Shown here piece after piece: positions 11,001 to 23,000 of a stretch of 64,000 nt of DNA; the stretch's first letter is position 1, and each line of letters starts with the position of its first letter. Under the pieces are notes generated by a model. It was not told the DNA's origin, did no database searches, and saw only the letters and a list, made by a program, of their open reading frames with translations. Origin of the DNA: Turritopsis dohrnii (lineage: Eukaryota > Cnidaria > Hydrozoa > Anthoathecata > Oceaniidae); the NCBI GenBank assembly GCA_027922465.2, contig BQMF02000002.1, positions 1,922,001 through 1,986,000 of the forward strand. The letters run 5' to 3'. The position numbers and the translations under genes were made by a program.

Positions 11001-14000
11001 ATAAAATACCGGGGCAATCATCAGATTATTAGGGGATACAGGTCCCATGCAAATGTCAATGGTTCGCTTCATCAAATATCTGCATCTTTCACATGTTGAA
11101 CGTATTGACTTCACCAGATTTCGACCTTCTATGATGAAGACTTTCTGCAAAACGTATCTCCATGTAGTCTCGACACCAGTGTGGGAAGCGGTCTTGTGGT
11201 TCCAGTGAATGTCATTTATGATGCTGTAGGCTAACGGTGAGTATCTGTCCAATACCGGTACTACAAATGATGTAGATTGGAGGTCCAACATTGCCTGAGT
11301 TGCTTTTCCAACTATCTCGATCGAATCGGTTGGTAGTACACGACCTGTGTGGTAGAGAACGCCATCTTTTTCCTTGGACGAGTTGATGTACTTGGCACGA
11401 GGAGTAAACTCCTTCACTTCTTGCGTTCCTTTTCGATAAAAGTACATTTCAGCTCGTGATAGCAGCTCATCTGGAAGCGTAAGACCTCGAGTTGGCTTTA
11501 CTAATCGTGTTTGGTAGCATCTGTGTGACTTGAAGAACTTTATGTTTCTCACAAACTTCATGACAATAGCCAAAATGCGAACGATAACCGTGAAGCTGTG
11601 CTTGTTTGGGTCGATTATGTATGCAGAGAAGGCATACCTGTCGCTGACTTGACTTGGTACTACGTTTGTGAAATTGACTGTTGATTCAGTCGACTTGGAA
11701 TCTTGTGAAACTTCTTTCTTGGCTTCCTGTTGTTCAGCCTGGCTGAGTGATATATCTTTAGCTGAGAGAGCAGGGAACTCAGAATCCGGTTTGGTCATCC
11801 ATGGATAGCCTTTGAACCACGGTGACTCAGGTCGAATAAGGTCCAAGGACAAGTTACGTCTGGTTCCTAGGTCAGCAATCATATCAGCTGATTTGATGTA
11901 CATCCAATTTGTCTTGCTTGTGAATCTCAGAATTTCGACCACACGGTTTCTGACCCATTGTTTGAGTGGACGCTTTTCATTGCAAATCCAATGAAGTGTG
12001 ATCTGGCTGTCGGTAAACTTGTGTGACTTGTGGTCTTGCTTGAATGCCCTCCTAACAGTTTCTCCTGTGTGAGCATTGAGAACTGCTGCTGATAATTCTG
12101 CTCTGGGCTGGGAAGTGTTGTCAGGAACGAGCCTCGATCGTGAGAAAATGAGTTGACAGGAATAGCCAGATGGCACTGGAAAGCGTACGTAGATTGCTGA
12201 GCAAATCAATGCTTGACTTGCATCTGCGAAGTCGAGTGTGTTGACTGTCAGAGTTGTCGCATCGACTGGAATTACTGCTCTTTTGTAGGTGATGTTCTTG
12301 ATTTCGGAAACGAGCTCGAAGTGTGATACCCACAGGTTTCGTAAGTTGTCTGGAAGAGCATCATCCCATGACAATTTTCGTCGAACAATGTCATGGAGAT
12401 CAATTTTCAGAGTGGCTGTTACTGGTGTCAGAATGCCAGTCATGTCGAATATCTCTGCAGCTTTCGAAGTGCATATTCGTCTGGTGAGCTTGCTTGGAAT
12501 CTCGTTGATACGATTGACGATCTTTCCACGGTACTTCTTGGAAAAATCCAATTCTTTGATATCAAGGGACAGAAGATCCTCTTTTGGATGCCATTTAGCG
12601 CCTGCAACAGCGATAGTGGTCCCATCAGCACTCAGATTCTCAGCAGGTGTTTCTCCAGATATGGTGACGCCTTTCGAAGTGTAACCTCCACGTGGTAGAA
12701 CTTGCTCCATTTCGTCTACCAGCTCTGCTACTTCTTTGGTTGAGTCTGCACCAGACAAACAGTCGTCTACGTAAATGTCTTCGTTCGTTACTCGGTTGAC
12801 ATTTGGGTATTCGTCTTTGAAGATTTTGGCGGTTTCACGAAGACCTTTTCTGCCTGGTTTCCGCTTGGCTTTACCCCGTAGATAAGAGTCATTATCACCT
12901 TTTCTTCAGGAGGTTGGTTGGGTGTGAGTTGTTCCTGCCATAGATATCGTTGTAGGCACCAATGATCTTCTTGAAGTTTTACTGAGTTATACATTTTTTG
13001 AATATCGGTGTGAAAAGCTACCCGATGTCCTCTCCAGCGCAGGAAAATCTCCAAAAGTTTGTTCATACTGTTGCGGCCCTTTGCTAGGATGTCATTAAGT
13101 GAATAACCGCTTGCTGTTGGCATTGAAGCGTCGAACACAATGCGACATGGTGTTGAGATCGAAGAACCCTTCCATACAGCTCTCCATGGGATGAAGTTCT
13201 TGACTGTAGTGGAGTTCAGTTTTTCTTGGGTCTCTGCAGGAAGATTCTTGACATAGTCGACATATTTGAGCTTTTGAAGTTTCTGTTCTGATTTTATTAT
13301 GTCTTCCTTATCACCTGGATGTTTCTCTAGTCTCTTGATCTGCTGGTTGTAAACGCGAAGAGCAATGTCACGGTTTGGAGCCAAGGTCATAGCTGGGTTA
13401 TGCAACAAGGGTAAGCTGGCAATAGTTGTACATTCGTCGATGTTGACGGTGACAGAACGATTGATCAAATCTTGCTCGACTTCCTCCTGAATGCTTGTAG
13501 TTTCCTCCTCTGTATGTGCTTTGCAGGTTGAGCAGTTGCGACAGCTTATACATCGGTAGGTGATTTCGGATCCTACAGACTCGTATTGATTGATGAGATG
13601 TGCATGAAAGGTGGCTGTTACAGTTTCAGGAGCATGAACGTCTTGTGTGTGTTTTCCGTCATGGTACCCGAGAATGTTGAAATCAAGGCTGGGCAGCAAA
13701 TCTTGTAGATCCTGATGCAATCTGGTAATAAAGTTGGTTGTTGAAACATGATGTCTCCTTTCAATATCGGTGAAAACTCTGTGAGGACCTCCGACGATTC
13801 CATAAGATCCATCAGAGCTTTGGAATATAGATTTGTAGATTGACAGCCCAGTTGACATCTGGTGAATCAGCTTTGGAAAATAACGTAAGTACTTTATCCC
13901 CAGCATAATGTCAACGGATCCACCAATATGCGACGGTAATCGTGGAAGCTGGTTAATATCACCACCATGCTGCTTCCAGCTGTCACGGATGTCATTCTCA

Positions 14001-17000
14001 ACTTCCCCTTGTATTGGATAGCTTGGAAACGTTGCAGTGATCTGCTCCAGACATACACCAGTGAGGGCAATATCTCGGTTCGTTGTGATTGGTATTTTGA
14101 CTGTGTAAATCCCTGCTTTTGCTTCAGTGTTGATGCCTCCAACTCCTCCCATCGAAACAGGTTTTGAACAGAGTTGAGTTGCTCGATTGCCAAGTCGTGT
14201 TACCGCTTCACGTCGAACGACAAAGTCGGAACAGCCTGAATCGAAAAAAATGTTGTAGTCTTGATTATCAATGTTGATTGTTTGAAGCATGTATATGCCT
14301 CTCTCGTCTCCTTCATCTCTCGGCTGGATTGATGGATAGGAGCAATGAAATGATACACGAATGTCCTTTGAGAAGTCTTGAAGTTGCTGGTTTTTGATGA
14401 TACATCTTGCTTTGAAATGTTCGAGCAAATCTTTGTTTTGTTGAGTGTGCTTATGCTGATCGCAAGTCAACACGTGCGTCTTTACTATGGAGGTTGAGTG
14501 GATTGGATGTTTGCACGTGAAGTCTCTCTGACACCTTCCCTCGTTGTGTTTTCCAACATCTTGACGTGCACCTGGATAAAGGCATTGTGTGCAAAAGCCT
14601 TTCGACTTCAATTCGTTGAAACGTTCAGCAGGTGTCATCTCTGCAAAACGTGGACATGCAAAGTATTGCACGAGTTTGCATCCACGTGGACCTTTCGTTG
14701 GTACATGATTGGTAGAGTTGCAGATGAAGCAATTGAGTTGATCTGGTGGTGGAAGATGGTTGATTTGGCCATTATCTGATCCGTTGGTGTAATGAGATGA
14801 CCGACGATGATTGTTTGGTTGGTGATCACAGGATGAACGATCCTCAATGAGAAGCTTTTGTTGTTGAATTTTCTTCTCCTTCTCGAGGTAAAGCAAAAGC
14901 TTGGCCCAGGTCTGTGGCTGGTCGAGGTCTTGTTCACAGATGGTGGAAAGGAATTTCGTTGTTCGTCGATCGCCAATGATTTTGTAGAGCCTCGTCAGTC
15001 CGTCACCGAAGTACAAGTGTTGCTCGATGTGATGGAGTTTTGCCAGCTTTTGAAGGTCGTAGATCAGATTGATGACCTTGCTGAGTTCATGGATTGTCTT
15101 TTCAGCCTTGTGTTCCTTGCTCAGGTCTAGACGGCCGAGAAGTTGAAGTTTCTTTATCAGCATTGTTTTTGGATCGCCATATGCTTCCTTGAGTCGTGAC
15201 CATATTGTGTCAATATCGTCCAGGTGTTTCACAAGGGAGGATGCAGGCTCGGCGAGGAAATTGTTTTTCAGCAAGTCTGGAAGTAGACGTTTGGGTGTGG
15301 CTTGAAGATGCACTTTTTCGAAGTTCGTTCGGAACGTATAGTAGTCGATTTTGCTGTCGTAGCCCCCAAATTTGTCTAGTTTGATGTTCAAGGTTGTTCT
15401 GTTGAACTCCCGATCCTTGTCGATTTCTCGTTCGGAAGCTTCCTCGTTCAACGACTTGACGAATTTTCGTTTGATGGAGCTGAGTTTTTCGTAACGCTCG
15501 CCGACTTTCCTGATCTGCATCAAACGATCCGCATCGGTGATAGGTGCTTGGAGAACTTCTTTGTACGTTTCAGCTATCTTATCGAACTTCTTGACTTGAT
15601 GTGGAAGATCGGTTCTCCATTTCAACAATTCATCATTTGTTGCGTCTTTAGGTTCCTGCTCGAATCTGTCTTCAAGTTCGTCTAACTCGCGAACGATCTG
15701 ATCCAATTGAAACAGCATGGAACGCTCTCTCTGACTGGTTTCTGTTCGATTGGTCCTCAAACGTGCTTTGGTCGTCGAATCCTTGGTATCTTTGATGAAC
15801 TGTTTGATATCAGCAAGTGCCTTGCTGACTTCGTCTTGGAGGTCCTGATTGGGCTCCGTTGAGTTGAGTATGATGCTTTTTCTTCTAAGCTGATATCGCA
15901 GAAGATCAAGTTTTCCAATCATTTCCTCAGAACAAGCATCAACAGGATTCTCATCCATGATATCGTTCATCTCCTCCATGAGACACATTACGTCAAGTTG
16001 GAGCTCAGAAGGTGGAGCAGCGTCTTGTAAGGACATGTTGTTAAACTGGTCGGTCAACGTTTGTCGATCACCTGTTACGTGAAGCTGCCTATAGTCGATC
16101 CTTGGGACGTTTCGTTTGGACATTGACCTTCATATAATTTGATATTGATACCCCTTCTTGAACGAGTGTTTGGAACCGTCTGGAATCCGTTTGAATGTCG
16201 GGGAATTGAATAAACATTGATTAAAAATTGATTTGGTTATCTTTTGTAACAGTGAAAAGTTCAAACTGAAATGAATAATAAAAAAAAAATATTTAAGTAA
16301 TTGATAAAAAAGAGAAAGAAAGGAAGAAAGAAAGACTGAAAAAGGAAACATGAAAACGTAAGCAAAACAGAAATAAAATATCGTACCGGATAACCAATAC
16401 AAAATGTATATGAATTTTTGTAGCGATTCTTGAATGATTACGACTCTTGAGTAACGTGAATGATTATGTGTGTGAGAGAAAAAAAAAAGACAAACTTAAA
16501 CTTAAATGCGTAGAGAACCCTCTCGAGAGTAATAAACGCGTGAAAAAATAATGAAAGAAAAAGAAGCATAATTATTTTAATGGCTCGTGCCATTACACTC
16601 CAAAACCCTTACTGATAAATTTTCTTTAAAGTTTCTAGCACAATGTACTTTCAAAACAGTAATCATCAATGATGTTTAATAATGTAGATATTCTTATTGG
16701 AATAAAAGGCCAATAAAAAAAAAAGAAGATTACATTTCTTGTGTCATCCAAATTGATTTCGAATTTTTGTCTTATAAAATCCTATCTTTTTTTGTTTTGT
16801 TTTTGTTGTCTCTGTCTCAACCAAATTGTTTTTGTCTATTAAGGTTTCTATCCATATGGTGAAATATTTGGGGATCAAATTTATATGGATAGCGTCATTA
16901 AATATAGAGATACAGTAGAATATCGAAAATTGGACCTTAAGAACCAAATGTTTATCTATCCATTTATGGTGGATACTGTTTATGTAAGTGTTGGATGTAC

Positions 17001-20000
17001 CATCTTTCTGATTTGGAAAGCTAGCACAACAGTTCTAAGCTGAGGGCAAGTTAGAAGCTGTTGAGACTAGTTGACTCGTTATTTCAAATCATCGTCACGC
17101 TTGCAAAGAATTTACATCAGCATTGAAATTATTTTGAAATATTTTGAAATATTTTAGTGAAAGAAAAAATACTTTTCTAACTATTTTTCCTAGATACACT
17201 ATGATGGTGATATTTTTTTCGATACAACAAGACCTAAATACTTCACAAATTGCGGAAAAGATGAGAACTCTTGCTTTCAGAAGAAACATCAATTAAAAGT
17301 GATCTCCCAATCATTAAACTCACGATTAGGTTATATCTTTTATCGTTTAATTACAGAAGGAAACTTGCTGCAAAGAATGAGCATGGAAATAAAAGATTTT
17401 ACCAATAGTTACTTTGAACCAACTCAAGCTCTGGTTGTCACCTTTGATAAAGTCAAAATCCTGACTTGTTTGAATTGTGAAGCTTCTTATCAAGTTGTCA
17501 TTGTGTCAAACACAACACACACATTTACTATAAATAATTATAAAGTAAATTTTGGGTGTAGCAATTGTTACGTATCTACACAATATCATGTTCCTGGTTG
17601 TGGTAAGTTAACATTGGCCTCTGGTACATTTGACCTGCTAGAGGCTTCAAATACAACTGGAACAAGAGGAAAGTTTATTCGTAAATTGAATATGGAATGC
17701 CACATAGCTGGTAATTTCTTTTGAAATTTTTGTTAATTTCTGGTAAAGTTTTTATTTTTCGGTACTTGATTCTTCAATAGTTATCTTCACTTCTGTTCCT
17801 GTAGATTTTTATCTGGCAGTGCTTTTTTAAGCTTTGATTGTTTCCCTAATAATCAGTTGTGAATGATTCAATATCGTTGGTGTTTATCACTTATCAATCT
17901 TCTGTAAGAGGTAGTTTATATGGTCAAACTTTCGCCTTGTCTAATGTAAATCAACTGACCTGCGATTAGACATTGTCAATACTTTTACTTAAGAAAGCAA
18001 GAGTTTACATAAGTACAGGTCATTAGATTTACATTAGACAAGGCAAAAGTGCTTAAATGCACATAAATGTGTGTTTAATTTCCATCAAATTACTTTTTCT
18101 ATAGATTTATATCCCTATGGGAAACAAGAAGGGGATAATGTCGCTGATGAAAGAAAACAAAGCCCAATACATTTCAAACTTAATACATCTTTCATTTTGT
18201 TCAACCGTGATGCTCAGGATATTTTTGTGAGTAGCGGATAATCACGTATGTGGTTATTGCCTTTACGTTATTGATGTTCAACATTCAACATTGTTAATAA
18301 CGTTCTTTCACATAGTTCCTATTAGAAGTACAATTGTATTATAAAAATAGTATTTTTTGATATTTGTAGATCAGTGAGAATGGCATTATATCAATCAACA
18401 AACCAATTATTCATTTCAACTTTCGCTTTCCCAACGAACACACAGTACTGATACCTTATGGTTTAAACATGACTAGAGATGGAGGTGGGCTGATATATTA
18501 TCGAGAATCACAGGATTCCAAACTATTGTACCAAGCAACAACACAAATTAACAAATTTAATGTTGATGAGTTCAAAGGAGCAACTAAAATGATTATAATC
18601 ACATTTAAAAATCTATCTTATATAACGGCACCCAGCAGAAAACATGACTTTCAAGTAATATTGGTAACAAATTCAACATTTACATATGGCATAATGCTTC
18701 ACCAGCGTTTAGATATGTATGGGGCAGTTGTTGGATTCTCTGATGGTTTTTGTACTGGGAAATGGTTGAACGATTCCATAAACAGTAGGACAATGCAATC
18801 GTCAACAAATATCGGTGAAGGAGGTGTTCATGTTGTTCCTTTGACAAGTGGCCTTTGTGTGCTAAATATAACAGGTAATGTATTATATTAAACCTTCTCC
18901 TTGCTTGGTTTCCCCCTATTTATTGGAACAGTTTTATTCCATTTCTGAGTGTGCCTCGTGCTACAAATTGAATTTAGGACATAGTAAAATTCATGGTTAA
19001 TGTGCTAAAAATGTTGTTATACAAGTTATACAAGTTTTCTTCTAGTATTTTAGTAGTTGCGATTTAATTTGTATGTTTGTTCTACAAACGGAAGTGAAGA
19101 TTAAAGAAAACATTTTACTTTTAGGTGAAAAGTTTTCTTTTTGTAGAAAAATTTGCACATCTTAAGTGCTCGGCATGCAATTTAAAAACTAAAAAATTTT
19201 TTAATCAAATTTATTTTTATTGATGTAATCATTAGGTTATTATTACACTACATATACATTTATAGTGAAAAAAAACTTTTTCTTTGAGAGTTGGAGCTCG
19301 AAGAAACAAGTGAAAGTCTGTATTTTTAATCATTTTATAGATTAATTTCTTCCTTATTATTTATGTAAATATATAATTTTATACACAGTTGGAAAGAAAA
19401 TTTTATTGCTCTACACAAATTTATGAAATATTTTTACTTTAAATGTAAAAGACGTAACGGAAAATGTTATACAACACATGTGTGAGTAAAATCTAAAGTC
19501 TTTAATGGAGAAGATGGAGAAAATAAAAAGTTATGCAGATAAAAGGCATAACCAGTGCATCTAATGCTTTTAACTCTAGAGCTGAATTACCTCAGTGCAT
19601 AAGTTTGATATTACAATGAGATTAGATACAGGGTACATTTGCATTGGATTTTTCCAAAGAGAATTGCTTCGTACAATGCAGATAAATAGGGACCACCCTA
19701 TTTTATCTGCATTGTTCAGTGATACTAAAATCAATAAAAACCGACATGCGTGATTTCCCTTCAGCTATTGTATGAAAAATTGGAAATAGAGAGAAAAACG
19801 AGAAGCTACTCGAAAGTAAATGGATCATTTGAGAGTGACCAAGCTCATTCTGAAAAAACATGAGAGAATTCACAACAGGAGCTGTGCTATCTGGCTTATA
19901 AAGAAAGATTAATCGTCTAATCATCTTGCAATGATTAAACAACATTATTAAAATCAACTGCCCTTGCAAAACTTAAAGCTAATAATTCATGGGAAACCTT

Positions 20001-23000
20001 CTTTAAACATTATCATCTTAATAACAATCAATGTGATATGTTTCCCTTGGTTTCACTACTGCTGTGATACTGGTAGAAATACATTAAAGTTGACCTGCTA
20101 TTTTTATTAACCATACTAATTGTATCTATTTTATTCATGTATATATTTTTTGTTGAACTGGTAACACTTAAAGTCAAAGTAATGATAGGGTGTTTCCATG
20201 TCAAATACTGTTTGGTTGACAACCATCAGAAATAAAAGTTTGGAAATTTTTATTGCTTCACTCTTCATCTCTCGTGAATCGCTTGATCCAGGCTCTTTTT
20301 CAGGAAAATGTTTTCACACCAATGAAGTTAAAATTTGGGAAAAACAAAAAACAATATCAGAATGTGATATTTGAGAATTTAAGTAAAAACCTTTAGTGTA
20401 AGTGAACCTTTTCTATTCTACCTAAAAGAGCACAAAAAGTCGCAAATTTTTAAAAAAATTGTCACGAGCAGCCTAAACTAATGAAAGTCACATACATTAA
20501 AAATCGCAAGATGCTATTTTGACAAAAAACTTTGACTGCATAAAATTTTGTACACTATAAATTGAAGCAATATCGAGAAATTTTCCTCAAAGGCCACAAT
20601 TCACAATAAGAACAATCCTTCTATGTAGTTCACTTTTCTGGAAATGAGGAATAATAGCTGGAAATTTATTTTTTGTGAAAATTTTTAAAAGTCACAAGCC
20701 CAAGAACTGAGTGGCTTTTTGTGCTTTTCAATTCCTGTGTGAACTTAAAATACATAACGAGATGTATTTCCCATTATAAAACATTACAAAATGTAGTATA
20801 TGTGATGGATGACAACATCAAATCTTGTTTAGATGGGGGTCGGCTTGATAACAAATGTGTGACTGTCTCTTATATGCCCTCTTTTGTTTTTTTTAGGCCT
20901 CTATCCATTTGGAGAAGATGTTGGTGATAGTTTTACATCAGATTTATATTCATTGCAGAAAATGAATCTTAGCATGCCGTTTTTGTTTTTCTTTTCTTTC
21001 ACAAATGTAGTTTATGTGAGTGGTTCTGAAAGTATAATTATCACATAATAAAGAACTGTAAGTACACTAAGACTTGTTTTTTTTTGTTGTTTTATTTTTA
21101 GGTTTCTGCATTTGGTGCAGTTGGGCTGGGTGTGCCACCACAGGCAAAGATTGGTGAATCTATTTTCGATAAAGGAACCTTTCTGTACATATATTATGAA
21201 GCTACTTTATATGATGAATGTTTTGATTCGGGAATATATTACCGGGAAACTTTTGACAAGAACATTCTTGGCAAAGCAAAGAGTGACATTGATATTTATG
21301 ACTCTTCATCGAACTTTAAGCCTTTGCATGCATTAATTGTGACCTATTTCAATACAAGAATCTTTTTTGATAAAAATGACTTCTTAGATTTTTCTAATGT
21401 ATATCAAGCAGTATTAGTATCAGATGGGAATAAGACTTTTGCAATATTAAGTTACCCAAAGCTTTATCTTGCTTCAGTAAATGCAGCATTTACTGAAGAG
21501 TTTTGTGGTAAACAAAGATTTAGTGAATATGGCGAGGAAACATCACTTCAATTTACCTCAAACATTGGTGTTCCTGGGCGTCATGTATATTTGCTAACAA
21601 AAGATTGCCGACACAGCAGTAAGTACATATTCTTTTTGTTTGTAAATACTATAGCATTAAATTGGTATGAAAGTAACTAACGTTCTTTTTGAGCAGCTGT
21701 CTCCAAGAAGCTCCCAACCCTCTCAAAAAGTGTAAAGTTTCATAAACAGCTCAGTAAAACTGCTTAATGGCAGAGGATTATTAGGAAAAATTATCACAAC
21801 GAGTCAAAGAATAATTTGGGTAATTGATCATTCATCTATATCTACTTGTTGAGCTTTTAGAAATTATTGTGTGGGTACTTACAGACAGAAGGTGCTTATC
21901 TGAATACATGTCCAATTTGGGGAAATTGTCAAAGAAGAAAATGAGGAAAACTACTTAAATGAAAGGTCGTGGCTTGTATTATCAATTATTATATCAATTA
22001 ACACAATCCACTTTACTAAAGGAAGGAGGCTTTTTTAGGGAAATAAATACATTTGGTTTTGGTTTCCTTATGTCATTTTTGTTCAAATCTGTCATTTGCA
22101 TACTTGCTTAAATGACTCTTTGTGAGCAATCGTTGTCTGAGCTGGGAAGAAGCCAATAGAACATTCTTTGTAACCATTATTGCATTTATCCTGTATTTTC
22201 TATGAATGTAAAATTATAATATACTAGCCGCCAAGGCGGTGCTCGCCGCCCATGTCCACCTGCTCTGTATCACTGTATCAATAAACGTCAAATTTCCTTA
22301 TAAACGGCTCGTACAACTTGTGTTCAACCAGAAGCAGATTCGAGGTCACAACCTCTGGTAAAACCAATCTTTTGTCAGTGTAACAATACACTCAAAACCA
22401 AGAGAGAGAAAACTTCAACTTTTTATTAGCTTTTGTTTTAAAAAAGTTACACGCTCTAACATGGGTGCTATCAAACGTAAGGGGGAAATGGTTTCTCTTC
22501 TTAAAAAGATCACACGGGAGGAGAGAAAAAAAGGCACGTGCTAAATGAATAAAGTGAATAAAAAAAACGTTCGATCTGAAGCGCATAACAATTAAAAAAA
22601 GAAATTGAATTATTAAAAGAAAAGCAAAAAAATATTTTGTTTCATGATACTCTTTTTTTACCTATCGGTTTTTAATCATTTTGATTGCTTGAAAAAAAAG
22701 TTTACCCATCTCAAACAGTCAGGCAAGGATACGTTAGGATACACTGGCAAACATGCTGCCACGTTCTGCCACTGCTGCTTTTTGTCCAAACTGTTTAGTC
22801 AGTTAGTTTCTTTGTATTTAGTTGATGTATTGTTTTCAAAGCCAACGTAGTCAACGTAGTCCTTGGAATATAAAACTAACAATGATAATAATAACAAAAC
22901 GTTATTCCTATTAGTTCATCAGCCAAAAAAAGTCACGTTCGATTGGGGTTGCAATGTATTTGCTTCGAACTCACGTCGCACACAAAAAAAGAAATAATTT

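Larger units (their letters stand above)
9623..16597 (-). mobile_element. BEL/Pao LTR retrotransposon, near-intact, antisense in receptor intron
   Basis: The 6,975-bp element has 401/402-bp LTRs beginning TGTCGGGG and ending CATTACA, and a 5-bp duplication. Coding strand is minus, in the order gag, protease, reverse transcriptase, RNase H, integrase. That order, DUF1759/DUF1758-like gag-protease segments, a YVDD reverse transcriptase and a DUF5641-like tail are typical of BEL/Pao. The LTRs differ by one substitution and one A-run length, so insertion is recent. One frame break in reverse transcriptase (near 12846-12849) separates the two long ORFs. The element sits antisense to the host gene in the intron between NIDO modules 2 and 3. 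Confidence 0.95.

Noticed and set aside
12289..15384. Several + strand ORFs of 60-131 codons
   Set aside because: Antisense shadows of the BEL/Pao gag-pol frames.
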